In this document: piece after piece, positions 27,042-35,889 of the stretch
How positions within the stretch are numbered: the first letter of the stretch is position 1
Layout: every line of letters begins with the position of its first letter
NCBI RefSeq assembly: GCF_007725405.1
Contig: NZ_CP042163.1
Location: 2,666,001-2,730,000, forward strand
Length of the DNA: 64,000 nucleotides
Direction: 5' to 3'
DNA from: Shouchella miscanthi
GTDB lineage: Bacteria > Bacillota > Bacilli > Bacillales > Bacillaceae_D
Notes under the pieces: model-generated
The model's database searches: none
What the model saw: the letters and a program-made list of their open reading frames with translations, nothing else
Told to the model about the DNA's origin: nothing
Program-made: the position numbers and the translations under genes

Positions 27042-28403
27042 TTACGATTGTTTAGTAGGTATGACTTCATAGTCTTCAATAAATTTCGTATTGAAATCTC
27101 CAGAAACAAACTTTTCATGATTAAACAAATGTAAATGAAATGGAATCGTCGTATCAACGCCATCAATTTCAAATTCTTCAAGCGCTCGCTTCATCTTCGC
27201 AATCGCTTCGTCTCTTGTTTCACCGTGGGTAATGACTTTAGCAATCATAGAGTCATAAAATGGGCTAATTCGATAACCAGGATAAGCTGCCGAATCGACT
27301 CTTACACCAAAGCCACCAGGAGCAAGATACTCTTGAATCGTTCCAGGTGAAGGCATGAAGTTTTTAAGCGGATTTTCAGCGTTAATACGACATTCAATTG
27401 ACCAACCTTTAAACGTAATATCTTCTTGTTTAACACGAAGTTTTTCGTTGTTGGCAATTCGAATTTGTTCTTTCACCAAGTCAATTCCCGTCACCATTTC
27501 TGTCACAGGGTGCTCTACTTGAATACGGGTGTTCATTTCCATGAAATAATAACTGCCTGTATGGTGATCAAATATAAATTCAACCGTTCCAGCTCCTGAA
27601 TACTCAACAGCTTTTGCAGCAGCAACAGCTGCCGCTCCCATTTCTGCACGTTTTTCAGGGGTAATGGCTGGAGATGGGGTTTCCTCTACTAACTTCTGAA
27701 GTCTTCTTTGGATCGAGCAATCACGTTCACCTAAGTGAATGGTATTCCCGAAATTATCAGCTAATACTTGTATTTCTACATGTCGAAAATCTTCTATATA
27801 CTTTTCTAGATAAACACCCGGATTACCGAAAGCCGTGGCTGCCTCTTGCTGGGTTACGGAGATTCCCGATTTCAACTCTTTTTCATCACGCGCAACGCGG
27901 ATACCTTTTCCGCCTCCGCCAGCCGTTGCTTTAATAATGACTGGATAGCCAATTTTTTCAACAACTTGTTGGGCATCCTCAAACGACTCAATGATTCCTT
28001 CTGAACCAGGCACTACTGGAACTCCAGCAGCTTTCATCGTCTCTCTTGCTACATCTTTTGTCCCCATTTTACTAATGGCTGACGGACTCGGACCGATAAA
28101 TGTAATGTTGCAATCCCCACATATCTCTGCAAAATTGGCATTCTCGGATAAAAAGCCGTAACCGGGATGAATCGCATCTGTTTCAGTTAATGTCGCAACG
28201 CTCATTAAGTTCGTGAAGTTCAAGTAGCTTTTTGTTGACGCGGTTGGTCCGATACAAAAAGCTTCATCCGCTAATTGGACGTGCAATGCATCCGCATCGG
28301 CTTCAGAAAACACTGCAACTGTTTCAATTCCGAGCTCTTTACAGGCTCGAATAATACGTACCGCTATTTCTCCTCTATTTGCAATCAATACTCGTTTTAT
28401 CAT
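27042..28403 (-). CDS. accC: Biotin carboxylase subunit of acetyl-CoA carboxylase
   Basis: A 453-residue ATP-grasp enzyme: N-terminal domain [25 protein letters not shown], Gly-rich ATP loop GGGGKGIR near 162-169, [12 protein letters not shown], catalytic [11 protein letters not shown] with Glu/Asn/Arg ligands near 288-298, and the C-terminal RVDS(A)[13 protein letters not shown] segment. It carboxylates biotin on AccB, the committed step of fatty acid synthesis; the branched acyl-CoA primers from the bkd complex would enter the same pathway. 19 bases after accB. Confidence 0.97.
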   Translation of the reverse strand: MIKRVLIANRGEIAVRIIRACKELGIETVAVFSEADADALHVQLADEAFCIGPTASTKSYLNFTNLMSVATLTETDAIHPGYGFLSENANFAEICGDCNITFIGPSPSAISKMGTKDVARETMKAAGVPVVPGSEGIIESFEDAQQVVEKIGYPVIIKATAGGGGKGIRVARDEKELKSGISVTQQEAATAFGNPGVYLEKYIEDFRHVEIQVLADNFGNTIHLGERDCSIQRRLQKLVEETPSPAITPEKRAEMGAAAVAAAKAVEYSGAGTVEFIFDHHTGSYYFMEMNTRIQVEHPVTEMVTGIDLVKEQIRIANNEKLRVKQEDITFKGWSIECRINAENPLKNFMPSPGTIQEYLAPGGFGVRVDSAAYPGYRISPFYDSMIAKVITHGETRDEAIAKMKRALEEFEIDGVDTTIPFHLHLFNHEKFVSGDFNTKFIEDYEVIPTKQS

Positions 28404-28422
28404 AACTTGTCCTCGCCCCTAG

Positions 28423-28902
28423 CTATTGACGTTCAACAACCATTAACGGCTGCCCGTATTCTACTAGTTCTCCATTTTCAGCAACAATCTCGACGATTTT
28501 CCCTTTTGCTTCAGATACAATTGGATTCATTAATTTCATCGCTTCTACGATACAAACAACCGTATCTTCATCAACTGTATCGCCTTCTTGTACGTATGGA
28601 TCTGCGTCCGGTGAAGGAGCTGCGTAAAACGTTCCCACCATTGGAGAGGTAACCGTAATAAGGTTTTTGTTTTCCTGAACCGGTTCAGCAGCTGGCTCTG
28701 TTTTTGGAGCCTCTTGTACTTGTGTAGGTGCTTGATTCGTTGTTGTAGCTGGTGCAACAGCTTGTACAGTTTGTTCACTCACTTGGGTCGCTACTTGCTT
28801 TTTCAATGATAGTTTCACATTCTCTTGTTCTAACTCAAGCTCATTTACGGAAGATTGATGTAATGCATCTATTAAGGTTTTAATTTCTTCTACTTTTAAC
28901 AC
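28423..28902 (-). CDS. accB: Biotin carboxyl carrier protein of acetyl-CoA carboxylase
   Basis: A 159-residue BCCP: N-terminal helix KVEEIKTLIDALHQSSVNELELEQENVKL is cut here to LKVEEIK... at the start, a Gln/Pro/Thr/Ala-rich flexible linker (about 45-85), and a C-terminal biotinyl domain with the biotinylated Lys in EAMKLMNP near residue 124. The frame opens at TTG 28929, but AAGGAG with a 10-base spacing supports GTG at 28902. First gene of the accB-accC-yqhY operon. Confidence 0.95.
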   Translation of the reverse strand: MLKVEEIKTLIDALHQSSVNELELEQENVKLSLKKQVATQVSEQTVQAVAPATTTNQAPTQVQEAPKTEPAAEPVQENKNLITVTSPMVGTFYAAPSPDADPYVQEGDTVDEDTVVCIVEAMKLMNPIVSEAKGKIVEIVAENGELVEYGQPLMVVERQ

Positions 28903-29004
28903 AATAAAACAACTCCTTATGATTGACAATTCTTCTTAGAAACTTCGTCTACTTTATAGACTTCTCGATAAAACTCTAGAATCCTCTATGTATGCTTATC
29001 TTTG

Positions 29005-29036
29005 TAAACAAAGAGGAAAGAGGGTTTCCCCTCTTT
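29005..29036 (-). terminator. Terminator of the 115-residue hypothetical gene
   Basis: AAAGAGGG-loop-CCCTCTTT with a 4-base loop on the minus strand followed by a pyrimidine-rich stretch; it touches the gene's stop codon. Confidence 0.65.
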
Positions 29037-29382
29037 ACTCAGCTGGTTCTGTTGGGTTCGATACCTCTGTTTTATATTGGCGAAACACAGGAAACTCAGA
29101 CAAGTTATCAGGGATTTTCCCATTTTCTAACAAAATAATTTTGACGACGTTTTTATTTCTCGCCATGTGAAACTTATCACCGTATTCATTTTCTTGAGTG
29201 TACTGCTTTAAGTTTGTATAGTCTTCTTCTTGAATGGAGACACGAAACGAGTCGCCATCCTCATCTTGGACTTCTTCAGAAAAGCCTACTTCGAATTCAA
29301 CGATTTGTATATGATCGTTTTTAATGTTTCTGGTTTGCTCAAGGACAGCCTTTGCCCCTTCTGTTAATTCGGACCAATCCAT
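29035..29382 (-). CDS. Hypothetical protein (115 aa)
   Basis: Not recognised. The product is soluble, acidic and without signal peptide; it begins MDWSELTEGAKAVLEQTRNI and contains a hydrophilic beta-rich centre (VEFEVGFSEEV, FRVSIQEEDY) and a basic strand NKNVVKIILLENG, ending in an acidic Pro/Glu tail. The frame is open further upstream, but AAGGAGAGATTGTA precedes the ATG at 29382, which I take as the start. It lies between spoIIIAH and accB, with terminators on both sides, so it is probably monocistronic. Confidence 0.65.
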   Translation of the reverse strand: MDWSELTEGAKAVLEQTRNIKNDHIQIVEFEVGFSEEVQDEDGDSFRVSIQEEDYTNLKQYTQENEYGDKFHMARNKNVVKIILLENGKIPDNLSEFPVFRQYKTEVSNPTEPAE

Positions 29383-29453
29383 TACAATCTCTCCTTGTTT
29401 CATTCTACATTGCTGTATTATACCATGGGTGAGGATGGATTGCATTCTGAATC

Positions 29454-29486
29454 TAAAAAGAGGACTTGAATTGCTTCAAGCCCTCT
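29454..29486 (-). terminator. Terminator of the spoIIIA operon
   Basis: AGAGGGCTTGAA/TTCAAGTCCTCT with a 4-base loop and one mismatch, followed by TTTTTAG on the minus strand, right after spoIIIAH. Confidence 0.82.
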
Positions 29487-29493
29487 GTTTCTA

Positions 29494-30036
29494 TTATTCT
29501 CCGTGCTTTACATAAACTTGGTCTTGATCCGTCAAACTTAACTCTTCACGAGCAAGTGACATAATGGCTAGCGCTTCAGTTTTTGAAAGCGCGTCTGCTT
29601 GAACCAGTATCTCAATTTTATTATCTCCCGTTTGAACAAGTGCATCTGAGTAGCCAATTTCCTTAATTAATTCCTCTAATTGCTCTTCCACATCTGTCAC
29701 AGCTAGTACTTCAAGCGCACGATCATTCGCAGCAACTTTTTCTTCTGCTGTTGTTTCTGAACTTGCAGCTTCACGACTAACCTCTTCTGCTTCTTTTAAT
29801 CGAACTTCTTCACGCTTTAAACGAGCCTCAGTCATCGTATCGCTGCCAGATACTTGGCTTAACAACTCCTCATTTGCATCTTCTTCGTTCAGCCCGTCCA
29901 GTACTTGTTCAGCTTCTTCTAGTAGATTATTTGACGTTGCTTCCTCACCAGAATCATTTAACACATAGTACGTTCCTAATACGAGCATTAGAGATAACAT
30001 TGTTAGTAGCCATACTGTTTGTTTTTTCAAGACCAT
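29494..30036 (-). CDS. spoIIIAH: SpoIIIAH, channel ring protein of the feeding tube
   Basis: A 180-residue protein with one N-terminal transmembrane helix (about 8-27), an acidic/helical linker rich in Glu and Ala (about 45-115) and a C-terminal YscJ/FliF-like ring-building domain (about 115-175). SpoIIIAH in the mother-cell membrane pairs with forespore SpoIIQ across the intermembrane space. GAGGAGG overlaps the spoIIIAG stop; the genes are 2 bases apart. Confidence 0.95.
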   Translation of the reverse strand: MVLKKQTVWLLTMLSLMLVLGTYYVLNDSGEEATSNNLLEEAEQVLDGLNEEDANEELLSQVSGSDTMTEARLKREEVRLKEAEEVSREAASSETTAEEKVAANDRALEVLAVTDVEEQLEELIKEIGYSDALVQTGDNKIEILVQADALSKTEALAIMSLAREELSLTDQDQVYVKHGE

Positions 30037-30038
30037 TT

Positions 30039-30689
30039 TTATTCCTCCTCGATTTTTCTAGGTAATACCGATACGCGATGGGGGGCGACATCCAATAAGC
30101 GTGTAACCGCTTCTACAACAAATGCTTTTACTTGAATGTTTTCCACTCCTTCCGCCACAACAAGAACGCCCGCAACGGAGGGTTTTTCTGTTGAGCTCAC
30201 TAAAGGCTCTTCTTTATCGCCATTACGGATAATGACAACAGACTCTTCTTCTTGAACATCTTCTACTTGGCGTGTCCCACCTTCTCGATCGGTTTCTGAA
30301 GTTGTTTGTTTACCTATGCGCACATTCTTTTCATACACATGTCGTTCAGATTCCGCTAAATTAACGGTTACGGATACTGCATTCACTCCAACAATTTCCG
30401 TTAATAGATCTCTTAACTCGTTTTCGTAGCGCATTTCATAATCTTCCATCGAGTTCCTCTCAGCTTCTTTTGCAAATACTGGTGTTGCGTCCTCTTCTTC
30501 TGGGGCTACAGCAGGGAGATCCTCTTGAGCTGGTTGATACAGTTGACCTAAAAGCATGAAGAGTACGCCAATACCGCCTAAGAGCAACAGATACCTGGGC
30601 GAAATGTTCCGTTTTTTTTTATCCGGCTGCTTCGGTAACCATTTCTTAAACCAGTCTGTATCTTTTGCTTCATTATTCAATTCACCCAT
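30039..30689 (-). CDS. spoIIIAG: SpoIIIAG, channel ring protein
   Basis: A 216-residue single-pass membrane protein: basic cytoplasmic start (KKWLPKQPDKKKR), transmembrane segment near 31-48, and a YscJ/FliF-like extracytoplasmic domain (about 75-210; LTEIVGVNAVSVTVNLAESE). SpoIIIAG forms the large ring of the sporulation channel. The frame extends upstream to 30734, but GAGGAAGGGGG immediately before ATG 30689 fixes the start, overlapping spoIIIAF by 13 bases. Confidence 0.94.
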   Translation of the reverse strand: MGELNNEAKDTDWFKKWLPKQPDKKKRNISPRYLLLLGGIGVLFMLLGQLYQPAQEDLPAVAPEEEDATPVFAKEAERNSMEDYEMRYENELRDLLTEIVGVNAVSVTVNLAESERHVYEKNVRIGKQTTSETDREGGTRQVEDVQEEESVVIIRNGDKEEPLVSSTEKPSVAGVLVVAEGVENIQVKAFVVEAVTRLLDVAPHRVSVLPRKIEEE

Positions 30690-31294
30690 CCCCCTTCCTC
30701 TTTTAGCGTTATGACTGAACTCGGCACTCCCCAAATGTCCGCTAACATCGAAATCACATCTTGCTCCTCATAAGAAACCGCATCTTCCTTAGATTCGGTT
30801 TCGCCAATCATAATTGAAACTGGCTCTACCTCATCTGTCCGAGATGTGCTTGTACGTTCTTCTTCTTGATAAGGAACAACAACTACTTCAATCTGTGTGA
30901 ATTCTCCGTTGTTATCTTGAATGATGGAAAGGTCCGTGACCATGAGGTCTTCTTCTTTTTTCAAGTCTCCATTTGCTTGGTCTTTTAATTGGACAGCCAC
31001 TTGTTCAGATGTATATGCATCAAAGAACCGTTCTATATCTTTTTTTTGCGAATTTATTTCTTCTTCTACATTTATTTCCTCTGAAGTCGTTTGCTGTATG
31101 ACTTCATTTAGCCATTCATCTGGATCTTCGTAGAATATGTTCAGAACTGGTTGGAGCAAAAAAAGGAGTAAAAGTAAACTCATTGTGATTTTTACGTAGT
31201 TCTTTAATTTGGTGTTCGGTAAAGCCATTTCCAATACAACCGCTAGAAGAATAATGATAACGATCGATGTTATCCATTCGTTTATATACGTCAT
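30677..31294 (-). CDS. spoIIIAF: SpoIIIAF
   Basis: A 205-residue protein with two N-terminal transmembrane helices (about 8-25 and 34-52) followed by a soluble extracytoplasmic domain of the YscJ/FliF-like type. The ILLAVVLEMALPNTKLKNYVKITMSLLLLLFLLQPVL opening is characteristic (quoted here in parts: MALPNTKLKNYVK). Part of the eight-protein channel complex. GGGGAAGAGC precedes ATG; 12 bases after spoIIIAE. Confidence 0.93.
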   Translation of the reverse strand: MTYINEWITSIVIIILLAVVLEMALPNTKLKNYVKITMSLLLLLFLLQPVLNIFYEDPDEWLNEVIQQTTSEEINVEEEINSQKKDIERFFDAYTSEQVAVQLKDQANGDLKKEEDLMVTDLSIIQDNNGEFTQIEVVVVPYQEEERTSTSRTDEVEPVSIMIGETESKEDAVSYEEQDVISMLADIWGVPSSVITLKEEGGWVN

Positions 31295-31306
31295 GCTCTT
31301 CCCCTT

Positions 31307-32494
31307 TCATCGCATCATGAAGGCAATATTGCTTGCAGCAACCATAATCGTGATTGCTAAGAAAAACATAAAGCCGATTAACGCCATTGCAGCAAATATA
31401 TACAAAACAGCTTTGCCAATGATGGCTAAGCAATCAATAATTGCGCCATTTCCAAGAGGTTGTAGCACGGCAGCGGAAAGTTGGAAAATCAATGCAATGG
31501 AAAGAACCTTTAAAGCTGGAAACGCACAAATCGCCAGCAGCATAATTAAACCGCTCATGCCGATTGTATTTTTCAGTAATAAGGATGCGCTCATAACCGT
31601 GTCCGTTGCGTCTGTAAACATCCGTCCAACAACCGGGATGAAGTTGCCTGCAATAAATTTTGCGGCTCGGAGTGTGAGACCATCTGCAGCTGCTGCTGTT
31701 GTGCCTTGAACAGACACAGCGCCTAGAAAGACCGTCATAAATACGCCGAGCAAGCCTAGCGATAGCACTCGAAAGAGATTCGATAAGCGCGTCACTTTGT
31801 AATCGTCTGTAAACGTACTCACGATTCCAAGAACAGCAGAGATAAACAACATTGGCAATACGAATGTTTTGACTAAGATACCACTCGTATGCACTAAAAA
31901 TATGATAACCGGATGAAAAAGTGCTGAACTCGATAGCCCACCGAGAGAAGCCATTAATGCGAGCAACATTGGCAAGAGCGCTATTGAAAAGTGAATCATA
32001 GCGTCAATCGCTTCAATGGCATAAGTCATCGCACTATGAAAGCCATTCATTGCAATCATACACAGTACAAGGAGCGTAACCGCATACGCTGTTTTACTTA
32101 CCGTGTGCTGCTCAAACGCACTTTGAAACGACTGTAAAATGTATGAAAAGATGGTTAAAAGCAAGATCATACCAAGCAATTTCCCATTTAAAACAAGTTC
32201 ATGAAGCAAATATTTAATGAAGCCGATAAACCATTCTTTAACATCAAACGTTTTCTCACCAGTTAAAAAATCAGTTAGAGAACCTTTCTGACTCTCTGGC
32301 AAAAAACCGCCGTATTCATCAACGATTTCATTCCAGAAAACTTGTATCTCATCCATTTTCAGAATATCAATCTGTTCCTCTACTAAGTCATGAAGGGCTT
32401 GTGTTGGGTCCTCTTCTTCCGCAGAAACCCTTTCAACGTTAAAGGTGATAAAGAGCATAAGCATGGTGGCAACAAAAACCAGTTTACCTTTCAT
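31307..32494 (-). CDS. spoIIIAE: SpoIIIAE, polytopic channel protein
   Basis: A 395-residue protein with a signal peptide (residues 1-25, cleavage near VSA-EE) and about seven membrane segments from residue 100 onward; the LPMLLALMASLGGLSSSALFHP and ANFIPVVGRMFTDATDTVM motifs (about 175-275) are family hallmarks. It resembles permeases and is thought to form the membrane pore of the SpoIIIA machine. AAGGAGGACAAGC precedes the ATG; 15 bases after spoIIIAD. Confidence 0.95.
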   Translation of the reverse strand: MKGKLVFVATMLMLFITFNVERVSAEEEDPTQALHDLVEEQIDILKMDEIQVFWNEIVDEYGGFLPESQKGSLTDFLTGEKTFDVKEWFIGFIKYLLHELVLNGKLLGMILLLTIFSYILQSFQSAFEQHTVSKTAYAVTLLVLCMIAMNGFHSAMTYAIEAIDAMIHFSIALLPMLLALMASLGGLSSSALFHPVIIFLVHTSGILVKTFVLPMLFISAVLGIVSTFTDDYKVTRLSNLFRVLSLGLLGVFMTVFLGAVSVQGTTAAAADGLTLRAAKFIAGNFIPVVGRMFTDATDTVMSASLLLKNTIGMSGLIMLLAICAFPALKVLSIALIFQLSAAVLQPLGNGAIIDCLAIIGKAVLYIFAAMALIGFMFFLAITIMVAASNIAFMMR

Positions 32495-32509
32495 TTATGC
32501 TTGTCCTCC

Positions 32510-32899
32510 TTACGATGGGAGTAAAGCGAGAATCATTTCAATCACTGCTTTAATGATTGGAATCGCGAGGACAAGAATAAAAATTTTCCCTGCTAATTCA
32601 ATTTTACTCGCTATAGCCGCTTGACCAGCATCCCGTGAAATTTGAGCACCAAATTCTGCTATATAGGCAATCCCAATTATTTTTAAAATCGTTTGTAAAT
32701 AAACTGTGTGAATATTTGCTTGTACAGCTAAATCATTAATTAATTGAATAACACTGGCTATCTCGTCGAGTAAAAATAGGAAAATGAGTGAGCCGACAAA
32801 CAGCGTTAGCAAAAATGCAAAAACAGGCTTTTGCTCTTTCACAATTAAAGCTAAGAACGTGGCGATAAGACCCAAACCAACAATTTGTATAATTTCAAT
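32510..32899 (-). CDS. spoIIIAD: SpoIIIAD, with an apparent AUU start codon
   Basis: About 129 residues, four hydrophobic segments, with the conserved LKIIGIAYIAEFGAQISRDAGQAAIASKIELAGK centre (shown here only as GIAYIAEFGAQ). An in-frame TTG at 32875 would give 121 residues and drop the conserved IIQIVGLG N-terminus. The reading EIIQIVGLGLIATFL is in frame upstream, and GGAGGGG sits 7 bases before an ATT codon at 32897-32899; no ATG, GTG or TTG is available there. I therefore place the start at ATT. B. subtilis SpoIIIAD has 133 residues. Confidence 0.88.
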   Translation of the reverse strand: MEIIQIVGLGLIATFLALIVKEQKPVFAFLLTLFVGSLIFLFLLDEIASVIQLINDLAVQANIHTVYLQTILKIIGIAYIAEFGAQISRDAGQAAIASKIELAGKIFILVLAIPIIKAVIEMILALLPS

Positions 32900-32917
32900 C
32901 GCCGATCCCCTCCACTT

Positions 32918-33124
32918 CTAAGCTTGGAATAAGAAAACGCTTCTTATTTTTTGAAACAAATCATCTACAATGGTTGCAACCATATAGAGAACAACAACAA
33001 AACCAATTAACGTCACCCAATGGGCCCAGTCTTCTTTCCCCATTTGTTTAAGAACTGTATGCAACATCGCTACAATAATGCCGATCCCTGCTATTTGAAA
33101 AATGGTATTTACATCATAGGCCAC
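32918..33124 (-). CDS. spoIIIAC: SpoIIIAC
   Basis: A 68-residue, two-helix membrane protein (about 8-27 and 38-57) nearly collinear with B. subtilis SpoIIIAC, also 68 residues. The frame is open to 33151, but AAAGGAGG with 9-base spacing supports GTG at 33124. The upstream extension overlaps the end of spoIIIAB and has no homology I recognise. Component of the SpoIIIA channel base. Confidence 0.93.
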   Translation of the reverse strand: MAYDVNTIFQIAGIGIIVAMLHTVLKQMGKEDWAHWVTLIGFVVVLYMVATIVDDLFQKIRSVFLFQA

Positions 33125-33150
33125 GTTACTGTTCCTCCTTTTCACTTGCA

Positions 33151-33663
33151 CTACATCATTAGAATGATAATTAATAAACCTGCTAACACGCCTAATGTTT
33201 TGTACATTTTTTCATACCTTGCTTGAAGACCTCTTGCTTCTTCTTCATCTCTTTCTAAATGAGTTTGCGTTAATTTCAACTGCTTTTGCTGATGGTTTCT
33301 ATCCATTGTCCCGATAGTCGCACCAAATTGAAGCAAGACTTCCTTTTCTTTTTCTTTCAAAGATAGGGATTTCCATGTCTCCTCAATGGCCGCTTCCCAT
33401 GCTTCATTGGCAGTAGCTTTTCGTTCGGTTAGCTTTAGTGAAAAAGATGCAAATAACGCGGCAACAGGGCCATTTAGTTGCTTGGAAATATTAATGGATG
33501 CCTTTGCTAAAGGTGTTTGTCCATATACGATCTCTGCTTCAAGAGATTGTAGTGCTGACCGCAACTGCCGGATATGCTGCGGACGTTCTTTAAGAAGTCG
33601 TGCCTGATAAAATCCGTAAGCTGTCGTACAGCAAACAATAAGAAGCGCTCCTAGCCATCTCAT
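33151..33663 (-). CDS. spoIIIAB: SpoIIIAB
   Basis: A 170-residue protein with a short N-terminal hydrophobic helix, a long helical bundle (about 25-145; LRSALQSLEAEIVYGQTPL, then basic/Gln-rich QKQLKLTQTHLERDEEEARG) and a C-terminal transmembrane anchor (about 150-170). It resembles GspF/T2SS inner-membrane platform fragments. The ATG overlaps the spoIIIAA stop by four bases (ATGA). Confidence 0.93.
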   Translation of the reverse strand: MRWLGALLIVCCTTAYGFYQARLLKERPQHIRQLRSALQSLEAEIVYGQTPLAKASINISKQLNGPVAALFASFSLKLTERKATANEAWEAAIEETWKSLSLKEKEKEVLLQFGATIGTMDRNHQQKQLKLTQTHLERDEEEARGLQARYEKMYKTLGVLAGLLIIILMM

Positions 33664-34562
33664 CGTTGATAAACCAATGAAGGAATGCGTATTTTGCTAA
33701 CGGCACCTGGATATGGTGTTCGTCCAACTTCAATAACACGATCAAACGCTTGCTCTTTAAGAAGTTGTTTAAAGATTGGCCGTTTCGCTATCTCTTCAAA
33801 TGAGTACCCATGAGCAGTTGCCATGATGACAACTCCAGCATGTCTCGCTTCAAGAATGGCTTGAGCATCTTCTTCTCTTCCAATTTCGTCGACGATCATC
33901 ACTTGCGGAGACATGGAGCGAATCATCATCATCATACCTTCTGCCTTTGGGCAACCATCTAATACATCTGTTCGTGAACCTAAGTCGTGTTGGGGTGTAC
34001 CATTCATACAACCAGCTATTTCTGAACGTTCATCCACAACCGCTACTTTACTCGCCGGAATGGTTGCTGTTCCTGTACTAACATTTCTGGCTAGATCACG
34101 TAATAATGTTGTTTTTCCTGTTTGTGGGGCGCCAATAATTAATGTATTGCGCCAACCGTTTTTTCCGTCATAAAGCTCAGCCACAAGCTTATTTGATACA
34201 CCTAGCTTTTGTTTTGCAACTCGAATATTAAAAGAACGAATAGGACGAATCGTTTTTACTTTTCCATTATCCAAAATCGTTTTTCCAGCTAACCCTACCC
34301 GGTGCCCGCCTTCAATAGTGATATAACCCTTTTGAAGCTCCTCTTCAAATGCGTATAGCGAGTACGCACTAAGTTGATTTAGAAACATATTTGCATCTTC
34401 TTCTGTAAAGAAAGTGGAAGAAAATAACGTCTTATTCGAAAACAAGCATTCCACCGTCTGATTAATACGTAAGCGGATCTCTTCTATACTTTTGTTCGTT
34501 TTCATCGCTTGTGTAACATAAGCCTCCACGTGTTGAGGCAGCAAGTTCAAAATTGACTGCAT
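33660..34562 (-). CDS. spoIIIAA: SpoIIIAA, secretion-type ATPase
   Basis: A 300-residue ATPase related to GspE/VirB11 proteins, with Walker A GAPQTGKT (144-151), Walker B VMIVDEIGREEDA near 213-225 and an upstream GGHRVGLAGK strand segment (85-94). It is presumed to power the SpoIIIA channel. First gene of the operon; GAGAGGTAGAAGCTA precedes ATG. A sigma-E-like -10 (AATACAAA on the minus strand near 34613-34620) is visible but its -35 is unclear. Confidence 0.95.
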   Translation of the reverse strand: MQSILNLLPQHVEAYVTQAMKTNKSIEEIRLRINQTVECLFSNKTLFSSTFFTEEDANMFLNQLSAYSLYAFEEELQKGYITIEGGHRVGLAGKTILDNGKVKTIRPIRSFNIRVAKQKLGVSNKLVAELYDGKNGWRNTLIIGAPQTGKTTLLRDLARNVSTGTATIPASKVAVVDERSEIAGCMNGTPQHDLGSRTDVLDGCPKAEGMMMMIRSMSPQVMIVDEIGREEDAQAILEARHAGVVIMATAHGYSFEEIAKRPIFKQLLKEQAFDRVIEVGRTPYPGAVSKIRIPSLVYQR

Positions 34563-34667
34563 TAGCTTCTACCTCTCTTACTTGGATTTTCTAGACATAG
34601 AACGCTTTGCACGTTTTGTATTACGTTATGTAAAAGTAGACAAGTTAAGAACCAACCTACACAACAA

Positions 34668-34702
34668 AAAAAACGATCTCCTTTGTTAGGAAACCGTTTT
34701 GT
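34668..34702 (-). terminator. Terminator of the 148-residue hypothetical gene
   Basis: AAACGGTTTCCT/AGGAGATCGTTT (two G-U pairs) with a 5-base loop and a run of eight T downstream on the minus strand; it overlaps the gene's last codons. Confidence 0.72.
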
Positions 34703-35132
34703 TATCTAAATCTGCATACAACACTTGCTGAAGCGGGAGCAAACGCTTCAGTAATTTTCGTTGCTGAATCACTTGGCCGTCCGTCCTCAGATGAACAAGA
34801 TGTTCAGGTAGTTGAATATGGGTACAGGAGCGAACATGATCTCTTACCAACATTTGAATAATAGCGTGGTGAGCGTCTGTTCCTTCTGTTGTAATAATCG
34901 TGATTGATGGCTGGTGATCGCTCTTAAGACCACGGAATAAGCGTTTCAAATGGAGATAAGGCGTTTTTTTAGCCGGAATAATAAACACTAAATGTGTCGC
35001 TCGGTTTTGATTAAGATCATGAACTGACATCGTTTCAAGGGAATAAGCATTGATAAAGGGATAAGTCATTTGTAAATAAGCTGTTAAACCGTCTGCTTTT
35101 TTAGATTGACCGTTAATAACGGAAACATTCAT
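34686..35132 (-). CDS. Hypothetical protein (148 aa)
   Basis: Not recognised with confidence. The opening MNVSVINGQSKKADGLTAYL and the alternating hydrophobic strands VFIIPAK and ITIITTEGT resemble a flavodoxin/Rossmann fold, but no FMN-binding loop is complete. The second half is basic (RRL, KRLLPL). AAGGGGTG precedes the ATG. It stands between spoIIIAA and the divergent aroK, in a spot where B. subtilis has other genes. Monocistronic with its own terminator. Confidence 0.65.
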   Translation of the reverse strand: MNVSVINGQSKKADGLTAYLQMTYPFINAYSLETMSVHDLNQNRATHLVFIIPAKKTPYLHLKRLFRGLKSDHQPSITIITTEGTDAHHAIIQMLVRDHVRSCTHIQLPEHLVHLRTDGQVIQQRKLLKRLLPLQQVLYADLDNKTVS

Positions 35133-35291
35133 TTAAACACCCCTTATTCTTATTAATTTAATCGGGATTAAGATACTACTAGTTTACGTCATTCAAAGGG
35201 ATAGTGCAACACCGTTTTGATTAAATTATTCGGCACCATCCTTTATTTCTTGCTATACTGGGACATAATGCATAAAAGTGAGTGTTGACTA

Positions 35292-35834
35292 GTGAATAAT
35301 TTGCCTTTAATTGAAAGAAACATCGTTCTCGTTGGATTTATGGGTGTAGGGAAGACAACGGTTGGACGTTTACTTGCCCAAAAGCTTTATCGAGATTTTA
35401 TTGATATTGATGCAGAAATTGAGCATGCGCAAGGGATGTCTATTCCCGATTTATTCCGGAAACATGGAGAACCATATTTTCGCGAAATAGAAAAAGAACA
35501 CGTGCTTCATGCTAGCGCTTCAAGAATGAAAGTCATCTCTCTAGGCGGTGGTGCGTTTACACAAGAAGCAATTCGCAACTACTGTTTAAAACATTGCCTG
35601 GTTATCTTTTTGGACATTCGTTTTGATTCTTGGAAAGATCGCATTCATATGCTCACCGGTAACCGTCCCATTTTAGAAGGAAAATCAGTAGAAGAATTAG
35701 AAGACCTTTACACATCAAGACAACAAGCCTATGCACTAAATCATTCACAAATGACTACAGACTCGTTAACAGCAGATGAAATCGCAAGCTATTTAAAAGA
35801 GTCATTAATTACTGCATATGAATTAGAAAAATAA
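35292..35834 (+). CDS. aroK: Shikimate kinase
   Basis: A 180-residue P-loop kinase: Walker A GFMGVGKTTVGR (15-26), the shikimate-binding DIDAEIE and FR-X-(G/E)E segments (FRKHGEPYFREIE, near 56-68), GGGAFT near 82-87, and the lid RPILEGKS near 115-122. It phosphorylates shikimate in aromatic amino acid synthesis. The start is GTG at 35292 with a poor ribosome-binding site. A TATACT preceded by TGC about 35 bases upstream is a likely extended -10 promoter. B. subtilis calls its enzyme AroI/AroK. Confidence 0.9.
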   Translation: MNNLPLIERNIVLVGFMGVGKTTVGRLLAQKLYRDFIDIDAEIEHAQGMSIPDLFRKHGEPYFREIEKEHVLHASASRMKVISLGGGAFTQEAIRNYCLKHCLVIFLDIRFDSWKDRIHMLTGNRPILEGKSVEELEDLYTSRQQAYALNHSQMTTDSLTADEIASYLKESLITAYELEK

Positions 35835-35869
35835 AAGCCGCCGCAATCGTTAAGATTGCGACGGCTTTT
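35833..35869. terminator. Bidirectional terminator between aroK and efp
   Basis: AAAAGCCG-CGCAATC and GATTGCG-CGGCTTTT form a long stem with one mismatch, with T/A runs on both flanks. Confidence 0.83.
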
Positions 35870-35889
35870 CTATTTCAACTTTAACCCTA

